Source: Acinetobacter albensis
GTDB lineage: Bacteria; Pseudomonadota; Gammaproteobacteria; Pseudomonadales; Moraxellaceae
Reading direction: 5' to 3'
NCBI RefSeq assembly: GCF_900095025.1
Contig: NZ_FMBK01000013.1
Span: 59,336 to 123,335, forward strand
DNA: 64,000 nucleotides
Shown here: positions 1 through 8,768 of the stretch, piece after piece
How the letters are laid out: the number at the start of each line of letters is the position of its first letter
Numbering within the stretch: position 1 is the first letter of the stretch
Translations under genes and position numbers: made by a program
The notes under the pieces: generated by a model
Seen by the model: only the letters and a program-made list of their open reading frames with translations
What the model was told of the DNA's origin: nothing
Databases searched by the model: none

Positions 1-524
1 CAACAGATTCTTCTCTCAACCATCTAGCACCTGAAGCCTTACATTTTGAAGATCACCCGTCAACTAAAGTAGAAGGTCTCACAGGTTCACGTTTACGTTC
101 TTACGCTTTTGCAGTACTTACACGCAAAGAATATTCAAAATCTGAGTTGGTTGAAAAACTGGCTTTGTATGCAGCACATCGAGATGAAGTTTTAAAGCTG
201 GTCGAAGAATTAGCAAAAGAAAATTACCAAAGCGACCAACGTATGGCAGAAACGATGCTGTCGAGTCAAAAACGCAAAGGAAAAGGGCCAAACCGCATAA
301 AACTGGCATTAAAATCAAAAAAAATAGACAGCAGCTTAATTCAAGAAGAATTAAAAGAAACAGATTGGAATGAACAAGCATATCAACTTAAAGTTAAAAA
401 ATACGGTACTCAAGTCGAAAAAGAAGCCAAATTAAAAGCCAAACAAATACGTTTTTTGATGTATCGAGGATTTGAAATGGATGCGATTATTAAAGCGATT
501 ACAAGAAAAGAAGATGACATTTAA
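1..524 (+). CDS. recX: RecX regulatory protein, 3' part (5' end outside window)
   Basis: RecX binds RecA filaments and inhibits recombinase activity in the cytoplasm. The frame is open from the left edge (first full codon at base 3) to the TAA at 522-524, so the start lies upstream and the TTG at 147 is internal. The visible part has the repeated three-helix RecX pattern, with LRSYAFAVLTRKEYS near the left edge and a C-terminal IRFLMYRGFEMDAI segment. It is rich in Lys and Glu, as usual for the family. recA is expected just upstream in relatives but cannot be seen. The gene converges on the SRP RNA gene, with a heptamer repeat between them. Confidence 0.88.
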   Translation, partial: TDSSLNHLAPEALHFEDHPSTKVEGLTGSRLRSYAFAVLTRKEYSKSELVEKLALYAAHRDEVLKLVEELAKENYQSDQRMAETMLSSQKRKGKGPNRIKLALKSKKIDSSLIQEELKETDWNEQAYQLKVKKYGTQVEKEAKLKAKQIRFLMYRGFEMDAIIKAITRKEDDI

Positions 525-607
525 AAAATAGAAAATAGAAAATAGAAAATAGAAAATAGAAAATAGAAAATAGAAAATAGAAAATAGAAAATAGAAAATA
601 GAAAATA
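525..607. repeat. Heptamer tandem repeat (gaaaata)n
   Basis: Eleven perfect head-to-tail copies of the 7-base unit gaaaata fill 531-607, preceded by a six-base partial copy at 525-530. The array begins immediately after the recX stop codon and ends about 20 bases from the 3' end of the convergent SRP RNA gene. On the minus strand it reads (tattttc)n, a U-rich stretch downstream of that RNA. It is a simple-sequence repeat likely to change copy number by slippage. Confidence 0.95.
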
Positions 608-626
608 AGGATTATTATTTTAGAAA

Positions 627-731
<105 letters not shown>

Positions 732-754
732 CGGGGCTACCATTGCAAGAACAG

Positions 755-782
755 AGTATAGAGATTTTTAATCAACTTGCAA
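755..782 (-). promoter_or_regulatory. Sigma-70 promoter for the SRP RNA
   Basis: On the minus strand there is a TTGCAA -35 box (777-782), a 16-base spacer and a TATACT -10 box (755-760). Transcription would begin about seven bases further, close to the RNA's terminal helix. The call is from consensus similarity and position. Confidence 0.55.
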
Positions 783-1027
783 GTATAGAAGCGACATTTA
801 TAATGGCATTGCTTGTGTTTGCTTATTAAAAAAACAATTTACATTAAAAACGATATTTTATTTATTTTTATGAACTAAATCATTTACTTTAAAACTACGA
901 CAACATTGCAAATCTATATTGCATTTCAGGGAATTGGCGTCTTTAATGTGGTCATGTCTTTTAAATCGCTATAGCTCTAAAGTTAGATATTTAGAATGTA
1001 GCAATGAATACGAAATGGATATTTTTT

Positions 1028-1858
1028 ATGATACTTAAAAAGCACTCATTGTGTGTTGTTGCTCTCATGAGCTCAACTTTACTGTATGCCAATGTGCCGA
1101 TTGAATCTCGAGGATTAAGCCAAAATAGTACAACTGATGCCAATAGTGTAGCCATAAGCTCCGGCGCTATCACGGCAAATGTTCCTACAAATTTGAATTG
1201 GCAAATGATGCAAAAAAATCAACAATTAGAAAATGATTTACGTGAACTACGGGGTAAAATTGAAGAGCAAGATAATGAAATTGAAAAACTTAAACATGAA
1301 CTAACTAATCGCTATACAGACTTAGATCAACGATTAGAACTTCTGCAACAGAAAATAGATCCAGAACCGACTGCGCCAGAGGAGGAAAACCAACAGGATA
1401 TTTCTCCCAGTCCAGCAGACGCTAACACCCCAATAGGATCAGGTACAACCTCTACTTCACCAGATACCGTCTCCACCACTCAGAATGCAACTGAAATGGA
1501 TAAAGCGGCCTATACTGTAGCACTAGATGCTTACAAGCAAGGTGGAGCAAAAAAAGCCATTGCACCGATGCAAAACTTTATTAAGAACAACCCGAATAGT
1601 GTTTATATTAGCAATGCCTATTTTTGGTTAGCAGAATTTAATTTAGCCATTGAACCGACCAATTATACTGAAGCAAAAAAGAATTATAATATTGTAGCCA
1701 ACCAATACCCCAACTCTGCTAAAGCAGCACGTGCACTGTATCAACTTTATAATATTGCTAAAGATGTAGACCGAAATACTACACTTTCAAATCAACTCAA
1801 AACTAAACTCATTAAAAACTACCCAACCTCAGAAGAGGCTGGATATTTTAAAAAATAA
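1028..1858 (+). CDS. CpoB/YbgF-like periplasmic TPR protein
   Basis: Predicted periplasmic protein of about 276 residues resembling CpoB (YbgF), which in model bacteria links the Tol-Pal system to peptidoglycan synthesis during division. The start chosen is the ATG at 1028, which has a GGA eight bases upstream and gives a clean signal peptide ending ..TLLYA before NVPIES; an ATG at 1004 would add eight residues. After it comes a charged coiled coil (LENDLRELRGKIEEQDNEIE), a Pro/Thr/Ser linker, then TPR-like repeats typical of the YbgF C-terminus (QNFIKNNPNS, ANQYPNSAKA, IKNYPTSEEA). No tol or pal gene is nearby, so this is an orphan copy. Family assignment is firm; the exact role is inferred. 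Confidence 0.72.
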   Translation: MILKKHSLCVVALMSSTLLYANVPIESRGLSQNSTTDANSVAISSGAITANVPTNLNWQMMQKNQQLENDLRELRGKIEEQDNEIEKLKHELTNRYTDLDQRLELLQQKIDPEPTAPEEENQQDISPSPADANTPIGSGTTSTSPDTVSTTQNATEMDKAAYTVALDAYKQGGAKKAIAPMQNFIKNNPNSVYISNAYFWLAEFNLAIEPTNYTEAKKNYNIVANQYPNSAKAARALYQLYNIAKDVDRNTTLSNQLKTKLIKNYPTSEEAGYFKK

Positions 1859-1890
1859 AAAAAAAGACACCGAATACGGTGTCTTTTTTT
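1858..1890. terminator. Bidirectional intrinsic terminator between cpoB-like gene and lpxA
   Basis: A 7-bp stem gacaccg/cggtgtc (1866-1872 with 1877-1883) closes a four-base loop. It is flanked by an A-run on the left and a T-run on the right, so it can stop both convergent transcripts. Confidence 0.9.
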
Positions 1891-1905
1891 AAATCAAATA
1901 CTGAG

Positions 1906-2694
1906 TTAACGTACAATACCACGCTTAGATTGCTCTAAAGAGTCAATTAATAATTGAACCTCAGCAACTTCAGGCAGTATGTCTAGACGAATCTGTTGAA
2001 GCGCTTGCTCAGTCGTTAAACCATCTTTATAAATCAGCTTAAATGCTTGGCGAAGACCTTGAATAACATTCTTGGACCAGCCCTTACGACGCATTCCTTC
2101 CACATTCATAGAAAAAGCATGTGCTGGATTACCAGAAACCATCACATAAGCAGGTACATCTTTTAAAATTAACGAAGCACCACCAATCATGCTGTAAGAA
2201 TCAATTTTACAGAATTGATGAATACCTGAATTTCCACCGACTACGACATAATCCCCAATATGAACATGCCCAGCCACACCAACATTATTGGCAAAAATAT
2301 TATGATCACCGATGACACAATCATGTGCGATATGGGTATTCACCATAAGTAAGTTATGACTGCCAATCTTGGTTAAACCTTGGTCTTGGGTAGTACCGCG
2401 ATGTAAACTGCAATGTTCACGAATACGATTATGATCGCCAATTTCAAGCCATGTTTCTTCACCAGCATATTTCAAATCTTGACAAATTTCACCCACACTC
2501 GAAAATTGAAAAATTTCATTATTTTTTCCAATTTTGGTGTATCCCCCAATCACTACATGTGAATGTAGCTGAGTGCCTTCACCAATCGAAACCTGTGGTC
2601 CAACAATAGAATAAGGACCAATTCTTACATCTGCGGCAATAACAGCAGATGGATCAATGATAGCGGTTGGGTGAATTAAATCGTTATTACTCAT
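1906..2694 (-). CDS. lpxA: UDP-N-acetylglucosamine acyltransferase
   Basis: LpxA performs the first step of lipid A synthesis, transferring a 3-hydroxyacyl chain from acyl-ACP to UDP-GlcNAc in the cytoplasm. The protein has 262 residues, the usual family length. It is built of left-handed beta-helix hexapeptides (for example IGPYSIVGPQVSIGEG) followed by the C-terminal helical part. The catalytic His lies in HIAHDC (His124 here, equivalent to E. coli His125). It is last in the cluster and overlaps fabZ by four bases, implying translational coupling. lpxB, which follows lpxA in enterics, is absent here. Confidence 0.97.
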   Translation of the reverse strand: MSNNDLIHPTAIIDPSAVIAADVRIGPYSIVGPQVSIGEGTQLHSHVVIGGYTKIGKNNEIFQFSSVGEICQDLKYAGEETWLEIGDHNRIREHCSLHRGTTQDQGLTKIGSHNLLMVNTHIAHDCVIGDHNIFANNVGVAGHVHIGDYVVVGGNSGIHQFCKIDSYSMIGGASLILKDVPAYVMVSGNPAHAFSMNVEGMRRKGWSKNVIQGLRQAFKLIYKDGLTTEQALQQIRLDILPEVAEVQLLIDSLEQSKRGIVR

Positions 2695-3179
2695 GCCTGC
2701 TCTATTTTTTGATGCGAAACCATAATTTCCGCAGTTGTTGCTACAACACCATCAACAGTAGCAATACAATTATATTTGTAAATGCCACGTTTATGCATTA
2801 CCAGCTCCGATTTTAAAACGAGTTGGTCACCTGCAACAACCTGTTTTTTAAAACGAACCTTTTCTGCCCCTGCAAAAAGGAATAAAGAACCTTCACTTGG
2901 TTTTTCATTATTCATAATAAAACCAAGTATACCAGAGACTTGAGCTAAGGCCTCAACAATTAATACACCTGGCATAATCGGATAGCCTGGGAAATGTCCC
3001 TGTAAAAACTCTTCATTAATTGAAACGTTTTTATAACCCACAATCGCATTATCAGTCACATCGACAATACGATCGACCAATAAAAATGGATAGCGGTGAG
3101 GTAAATATTCACGAATTTGTTGAATGTGCATTGGCAATTCAGGTTTCGTAAATGCAGCAGTATTCGACTCAGTCATCAT
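2691..3179 (-). CDS. fabZ: 3-hydroxyacyl-[acyl-carrier-protein] dehydratase FabZ
   Basis: FabZ dehydrates 3-hydroxyacyl-ACP in type II fatty acid synthesis and competes with LpxA and LpxD for the same acyl pool, which explains its position between them. The 162-residue protein has the hot-dog fold signatures LPHRYPFLLVDRI and GHFPGYPIMPGVL, followed by VEALAQ; the His of GHFPG and Glu of VEALAQ are the catalytic pair in the family. It lies three bases after lpxD and overlaps lpxA by four. Confidence 0.97.
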   Translation of the reverse strand: MMTESNTAAFTKPELPMHIQQIREYLPHRYPFLLVDRIVDVTDNAIVGYKNVSINEEFLQGHFPGYPIMPGVLIVEALAQVSGILGFIMNNEKPSEGSLFLFAGAEKVRFKKQVVAGDQLVLKSELVMHKRGIYKYNCIATVDGVVATTAEIMVSHQKIEQA

Positions 3180-3182
3180 ATT

Positions 3183-4250
3183 CTATTTACGCTTAAAAGT
3201 TGATTCAAGGGACTCAATTTGAGTCTGCATATGATCAATCCGTTTGAGCAGTTGGGTCAATGGCACATCTGCTAATTGTTTAAAGCGAATTGCAGCACGC
3301 TTCCAAGGCAAACTTTCCAACAGAGGTGTACCTGAAGAATAGCTTCCTGCTTCGGAAATACTTTTTGTGACCATTGACATTCCCGTTATAGTCACATTAT
3401 CTGCAATATTAATATGCCCTACTACACCAACACCACCTGCTAAGACACAGTTTTTGCCTATGATCGTGCTTCCTGCAATACCGCATTTGGCAGCTAGCGC
3501 AGTATTTGTACCAATTTTAACGTTGTGTGCAATTTGCACAAGGTTATCAATAATGACACCATCTTCAAGAATAGTGTCATCCAATGCACCACGATCAATA
3601 CTACAATTTGACCCAATTCTGACATCATGACCAATTTTAACTGAACCCAATTGTGCAATCCGATGCCATTTTCCTTGATAAGGTGCAAAACCGAAACCTT
3701 CACCACCTATTACAGTATTGGCATGAATACGAACCCGATTCCCTATTTTCGTTTCACCCGTTAAAGTCACATGTGAATCTACGAAACATTGTTGCCCAAT
3801 TTCGACATCATGATCAATTTTAACGTGCGACTGGATAATCGTTTGCTCACCCACAATACATTTTTCACCAATCACGACATAGTGTCCAATATATGCACTC
3901 TGGGCTATGATTGCTGATGGATGAATTTGTGCAGTATCTTCTATTCCTTGTTGTTCACATTTTTTTTCAAAAACATGTGTCAGAATTGCAAAAGCGAGAT
4001 AAGGATTCGCAACCACGATAAAATTATGATGATTGCTCAATTGATTTTTCAATGATGCAGTAACAATCAAGGCACCTGCTTTTGAAGCCAGTGCCTGATC
4101 TAAATATTTATCCGCGTTTACAAATGCAAGATGTCTTGCTTGAGCTAGATCAAGGCTAGCCAATCCTTCAAGTTGCAAATCAGATTGACCAACAAACTCG
4201 CCTTGTACAAGACGAGCAAGATCTTCTAAACAAAATTGTCTATGATTCAT
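3183..4250 (-). CDS. lpxD: UDP-3-O-(3-hydroxyacyl)glucosamine N-acyltransferase
   Basis: LpxD adds the N-linked 3-hydroxyacyl chain, the third step of lipid A synthesis. The protein has 355 residues: an N-terminal uridine-binding domain (about residues 1-100), a long hexapeptide beta-helix, and a C-terminal helix ([17 protein letters not shown]). The segment [14 protein letters not shown] carries the catalytic His of the family. It lies between skp and fabZ with gaps of three bases, in one operon. Confidence 0.97.
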   Translation of the reverse strand: MNHRQFCLEDLARLVQGEFVGQSDLQLEGLASLDLAQARHLAFVNADKYLDQALASKAGALIVTASLKNQLSNHHNFIVVANPYLAFAILTHVFEKKCEQQGIEDTAQIHPSAIIAQSAYIGHYVVIGEKCIVGEQTIIQSHVKIDHDVEIGQQCFVDSHVTLTGETKIGNRVRIHANTVIGGEGFGFAPYQGKWHRIAQLGSVKIGHDVRIGSNCSIDRGALDDTILEDGVIIDNLVQIAHNVKIGTNTALAAKCGIAGSTIIGKNCVLAGGVGVVGHINIADNVTITGMSMVTKSISEAGSYSSGTPLLESLPWKRAAIRFKQLADVPLTQLLKRIDHMQTQIESLESTFKRK

Positions 4251-4253
4251 TGA

Positions 4254-4751
4254 TTATTTAATAGCATTGACCTTTTGGATCATTTTATCAGTTAAATCAT
4301 ATTTAGGGTCATAAGCAAGCGCGGTATTTTTATTCAAAACACCATCAAAGTTATTTTCTTTACGCAATTGCTCAGCAACTTGTTTCACTTGTCTATCTAA
4401 GGTTTGATTCATCACTTGAATTGAAGATTGAACACTCGTCTGCAATGCTTGTTGAATTGAATTAAACTCTTTAAGTTTCGCCTGATATTGAGCGGCCATT
4501 TTTTGCTGTTCAGCTTGAGATAAATTGGTGCTCTGTTGCGCACGTGTCTGAATCGCTTCCAACTCTTTGCCTAATTGCTCAAGTTTAGTGGTTTGCGGCT
4601 TCATTTTTTGCTGTAAAGAGGTATTTTGTTGTTTCAAATAGGTGCTATTTTCCACAACTTTTTCTAAATCAACAACACCGTAACCTGCAGCATGCACCAC
4701 AGAGCTACTCGCAATCCCAGCAAAAATCAGAACTGATAATATTTTATTCAT
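4254..4751 (-). CDS. skp: Periplasmic chaperone Skp/OmpH
   Basis: Skp is a trimeric periplasmic holdase that shields unfolded outer-membrane proteins on their way to the Bam complex. The 165-residue protein starts with a signal peptide (MNKILSVLIFAGIASSSVVHA) and continues with a Gln/Lys-rich coiled coil forming the tentacles, as in OmpH-family proteins. It sits directly downstream of bamA, its functional partner, as in most proteobacteria. Confidence 0.93.
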   Translation of the reverse strand: MNKILSVLIFAGIASSSVVHAAGYGVVDLEKVVENSTYLKQQNTSLQQKMKPQTTKLEQLGKELEAIQTRAQQSTNLSQAEQQKMAAQYQAKLKEFNSIQQALQTSVQSSIQVMNQTLDRQVKQVAEQLRKENNFDGVLNKNTALAYDPKYDLTDKMIQKVNAIK

Positions 4752-4785
4752 TTTAATGTCCTTTTAAATTTTCTAAGGTTGCCAC

Positions 4786-7368
4786 TTAGAAAGTACGACC
4801 GATTTCAAACTGGATATTTTTAGTTTCGTCACCAGCTTTATCATTTATTGGGTATGCATAGCTTAACGAAAGAGGACCAATCATGGTAATCCAAGTAAAG
4901 CCTACGCCTACGCTATAACGGAAGTTATCTGCATCAAAACCAAAGTTGTCTTCACAATATTTTTTAGCATCTACACCTGGATCATTCGGTGTTCCTTGTA
5001 AGTACAAAGCTCCGCTTGGAATGCTACATTGTGTATCAAATACTTGTGCACCTTCTGCAAAGAGCACAGGACGTATTTGACGTGTCCAATCCCCTTTAAA
5101 CGGTAAAGGCAAAGCAAGTTCAGCACCAAATTGCACCAAGGCATTTCCGCCTACTTCCTCAGGGTCATAATCTATTTGACGTGACTCATTATAGGTTACG
5201 CCTGGATACTTAGGTCCAAGTGTACTATTGTCATAGCCACGAACTGAACCAAAACCACCTGCATAGAAATTTTTATAGAATGGCAGATCATTACCATAAC
5301 CTAACTTACCGTAACCACGTAAAACGAAGTCATAAGGTAAAGGTAAGAATGCTTGAGCATCATAAGTCAGTTTTTGATATTCAACATCACTGCCTGGTAG
5401 TGCAATTTCACCATTCACACGATGAGACATACCTGATGTCGGGAATACAGGACGATTTAAAGTATTATAAGACCAACCTAAATTCAAATTATAGGTTAAA
5501 AAATCACCTTTAAATTGATCTTCAAAATCAACCAACCCTACAGCCTGTTGGTTGTTATCTAAACATTTATCAGGAGTATCATAACCCTCAGGAGGCGTGT
5601 CAGGTCTTGGGTTACCATTAAGTTGATCCAGTGCCGCTTGTGAATATAACGTCGCAATACAAACATCTTGACGAGTATTTGTGGCTTTTCCGCCATTTGC
5701 TTTTAAATAGTCACGCACATAGGTCGATACATAAGGACCCGTCGTTACTTCAGTTTGATCAATATTTAGACCCGCACTAATACTTTGGTTTTCATCAATT
5801 GGATAACCAAAACTAATCCCCCCACCAAAACTGTCTGTAACGTAATTATTAACGTTATAATCATCATCTAACTTGGTTTTGCGGTAGTACATGTTGTAAC
5901 CACGACGCACACCATCAATAGTAAAATATGGATCAGTGACACTTAAATTATAATAGTCTTGTGTTTCTGAACGAGACAAATCAACTGAAACACTATTCCC
6001 TGTACCCAAGAAATTGGTCTGACTTAAACCTGCTTGGAAAGTAATACCGCCACTTTGTGAAAAACCTACAGCAAGTGTACTCGTACCTGAATGTTGTTCT
6101 TCAACATTCACATTTAAATCGACCTGATCAGGCACATTTGGAATACGTGCTGGCTTAATATCAACAGTTTTAAAGAAACCTGTACGCTCTAAACGAACTT
6201 TTGATAGATCAATTTTTTCGTTACTGGCTAAAGCACCTTCCATTTGACGCATTTCACGACGTAAAACTTCATCTGCCGTTTTAGTATTGCCCGCAAAATT
6301 AATACGACGTACAGTCACCTGTTGCCCTGGATTAATATAATAATTCAAATCAACCAATTTGGTTTCTTTGTTAATCTCGGGAACCATATTCACTTCGGCA
6401 TAGTAATAACCGGCATTACCATACTTACGTAACAACAATTGCTTAACCGCATTTACTTTTTCTTGAGAATACGTTTCGCCATCTTTATAAATTTGTAAGA
6501 CTTTTAATTCTTCTGGTTTATAAAGTGCATCACCTAAAAATTTGGTTTGACCAAATTTAAACTCTTCACCTTCTTCAACAGATACTTCGATAAAAATGTT
6601 CTTTTTATCTTCACTTAAGTTCAAGTTTGAATTGGTAATATTAAAATTGATATAACCTTTATTCAAATATAAAGCGCGTAGTGCTTCAAGGCTTGCCGCC
6701 ATTTTTTCACGCGCATAGCGATCATTACGAGTAACAATTGAACTCCATGCACTCTCTTTTACTGCAAAAGCTTGTTTGATTTCACTTTCTTTAAAGACAG
6801 TGTTACCAATAATATTGATATCAACAACTTTAGCGGCTTTGCCTTCCACAAACTCAATGCTTAAATCTACGCGATTATTAGGACGAGCTGTAGTCATGAC
6901 TTTAACATCAGCGTCGTAACGACCTTGCTGCATATATTGTTGTTCAAGTTCAGTTTCTATGGTTTGCAAAGCAGATTTTTTCAAAACCTCACCTTCCGCA
7001 ATACCCATTTTTTTCAAACCTTCATCTAAGGCTTCTTTAGGAATAAGTTTATTCCCTTTAAACTCCACCTTAGAAATCAGCGGACGTTCAACCACTGCGA
7101 AAACAAGCGTATCTGCATTTTGAGAGACTTTAATATCATCAAACAAGCCAGTGGCATACAAAGCACGAATCGCATTTGCAATAGTCACATCATTGACACG
7201 ATCACCTGCATTAATGGGCAATACCCCATAAACATTTGCTGGCGTTAAACGGACAAGTCCGTCAATTTTGATATCGCGGACAATGAACTCATCTGCTGCA
7301 TATACTTGTTGTACTGCTGCCATTGCACTAATAAGCGCCAAAGGCATAAATAAATGTGTGTGCTGCAT
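4786..7368 (-). CDS. bamA: Outer membrane protein assembly factor BamA
   Basis: BamA is the essential Omp85 insertase of the beta-barrel assembly machinery. The 860-residue precursor has a signal peptide ending ..QQVYA, five POTRA domains (roughly residues 25-420) and a 16-stranded barrel ending in the C-terminal Phe motif (IGRTF). The lid-loop motif VRGY is present in SVRGYDNSTLGP. It is about 50 residues longer than the E. coli protein (810), and the excess lies in extracellular loops, two of which each carry a pair of Cys (around 5555-5680 and 4945-5040). It lies between rseP and skp. Confidence 0.97.
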   Translation of the reverse strand: MQHTHLFMPLALISAMAAVQQVYAADEFIVRDIKIDGLVRLTPANVYGVLPINAGDRVNDVTIANAIRALYATGLFDDIKVSQNADTLVFAVVERPLISKVEFKGNKLIPKEALDEGLKKMGIAEGEVLKKSALQTIETELEQQYMQQGRYDADVKVMTTARPNNRVDLSIEFVEGKAAKVVDINIIGNTVFKESEIKQAFAVKESAWSSIVTRNDRYAREKMAASLEALRALYLNKGYINFNITNSNLNLSEDKKNIFIEVSVEEGEEFKFGQTKFLGDALYKPEELKVLQIYKDGETYSQEKVNAVKQLLLRKYGNAGYYYAEVNMVPEINKETKLVDLNYYINPGQQVTVRRINFAGNTKTADEVLRREMRQMEGALASNEKIDLSKVRLERTGFFKTVDIKPARIPNVPDQVDLNVNVEEQHSGTSTLAVGFSQSGGITFQAGLSQTNFLGTGNSVSVDLSRSETQDYYNLSVTDPYFTIDGVRRGYNMYYRKTKLDDDYNVNNYVTDSFGGGISFGYPIDENQSISAGLNIDQTEVTTGPYVSTYVRDYLKANGGKATNTRQDVCIATLYSQAALDQLNGNPRPDTPPEGYDTPDKCLDNNQQAVGLVDFEDQFKGDFLTYNLNLGWSYNTLNRPVFPTSGMSHRVNGEIALPGSDVEYQKLTYDAQAFLPLPYDFVLRGYGKLGYGNDLPFYKNFYAGGFGSVRGYDNSTLGPKYPGVTYNESRQIDYDPEEVGGNALVQFGAELALPLPFKGDWTRQIRPVLFAEGAQVFDTQCSIPSGALYLQGTPNDPGVDAKKYCEDNFGFDADNFRYSVGVGFTWITMIGPLSLSYAYPINDKAGDETKNIQFEIGRTF

Positions 7369-7409
7369 GCCAGTCTTTTCCGATGTTAATTTATTTCATA
7401 GTCACGTTG

Positions 7410-8765
7410 TTATAAACGCATAAAATCATTGAATAATGCAAGGAGCATCATACTACCGAGCAGTACCATACCAACTTTTAAACCAACCAATTGTATTTGT
7501 TCAGAAACAGGTTTACCACGAATCAATTCAATAAAATAGTAAATTAAATGTCCGCCATCAAGCATCGGGATAGGTAATAAATTTAAAATTCCTAAACTTA
7601 CACTCATTAACGCCATAAAAGAAATAAAGGTTTGCCAACCCATTTCTGCACTTTGTCCAGCCACTTTAGCAATGGTAATTGGACCAGATAAATTATCCAA
7701 ACCGATTAAACCACGTACCATTTTGACAATCGAGTTCAAAATCATACTTGAAATTTGACCTGTTTTATCAACAGCCATACCGAAAGCTTCAGCAGGATTA
7801 TACTGAATCGTTTGTTTATAATCCGCAGGAATATTTATTTTCCCAGGAATACTTTGCACCCCTAAAACCCCAGAAACATTGCCCATATTGTCACGCTGTG
7901 CTTGTGGCATGATTTGCAACTGCATTCTCTGATTTTGGCGTAACACATCTATTTTCAAAAGTTTTTCTGGTGAAGCTTGAATAATCTGTACAACATCAAA
8001 CCAATCTTTTACTTTCACACCATCAATTGCAAGAATTTGATCGCCTTGTTTCATGCCCTGACGTATTGCCGCACCATCTGCACTTAATTTGGTCGCAATA
8101 GCAGGAATATGAGGACGATAAGGAGTAAAACCTAAACTCTCCAACGCAGATTGATTTTGATTTTTAAGAAAATCTTGTATCGGTAATTTAAATGTTTGAA
8201 TTTGTCCTGCACGGTCAGCTTGAATTTCAATCGAGCCTGTTTCACCTACACGATTCACTAAAGCAAAATTCAGTTTTTCCCATGTTTTAGTTTCATTTCC
8301 ATCTACTGCGGTAATTTTGTCACCGACCTGCATCTGAACTGAAGCGGCTGGTGTGTTGGGTAACACTTTACCAACACGAGTGTTTAATTGTTCTTGTGTC
8401 GGTAAGAATAAAATCCAAAACAACACTACTGCAAAAGCTAAATTGATTAACGGACCTGCGGCTACAATCGCAATTCGTTTCCACGGAGATTGACGATTAA
8501 ATGCTTTCGGTAAATCTTCTTCCGCAACATTACCTTCGCGCTCATCTAACATTTTGACATAGCCGCCTAAAGGCAAGGCGGACAGCTGATATTGGATACC
8601 TGATTTTTTAGATGTCCATTTCAACAGCGTAGGACCAAAACCAATAGAATAAACTAAAACTTTAACGCCTAATTTTCGTGCAACAATATAATGCCCAAAC
8701 TCATGAATTGCGATGAGAGGCCCAAGCAGAAGAATTGCTGCCATAATAATAAACAAGGCATTCAT
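7410..8765 (-). CDS. rseP: Site-2 intramembrane metalloprotease RseP
   Basis: RseP cleaves membrane-embedded anti-sigma factor RseA and remnant signal peptides in the inner membrane. The 451-residue protein has the zinc motif HEFGH in the first transmembrane segment, periplasmic PDZ domains in the middle (AASVQMQVGDKITAVDG and AIRQGMKQGDQILAIDG), and the second active-site motif NLLPIPMLDGGHL near the C-terminus. It lies three bases after dxr and 41 before bamA, linking envelope-stress signalling with outer-membrane assembly. Confidence 0.97.
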   Translation of the reverse strand: MNALFIIMAAILLLGPLIAIHEFGHYIVARKLGVKVLVYSIGFGPTLLKWTSKKSGIQYQLSALPLGGYVKMLDEREGNVAEEDLPKAFNRQSPWKRIAIVAAGPLINLAFAVVLFWILFLPTQEQLNTRVGKVLPNTPAASVQMQVGDKITAVDGNETKTWEKLNFALVNRVGETGSIEIQADRAGQIQTFKLPIQDFLKNQNQSALESLGFTPYRPHIPAIATKLSADGAAIRQGMKQGDQILAIDGVKVKDWFDVVQIIQASPEKLLKIDVLRQNQRMQLQIMPQAQRDNMGNVSGVLGVQSIPGKINIPADYKQTIQYNPAEAFGMAVDKTGQISSMILNSIVKMVRGLIGLDNLSGPITIAKVAGQSAEMGWQTFISFMALMSVSLGILNLLPIPMLDGGHLIYYFIELIRGKPVSEQIQLVGLKVGMVLLGSMMLLALFNDFMRL

Positions 8766-8768
8766 GCT

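Noticed and set aside
525..607. Possible CRISPR array
   Set aside because: The unit is a 7-base head-to-tail repeat with no spacers, and no cas gene is nearby.
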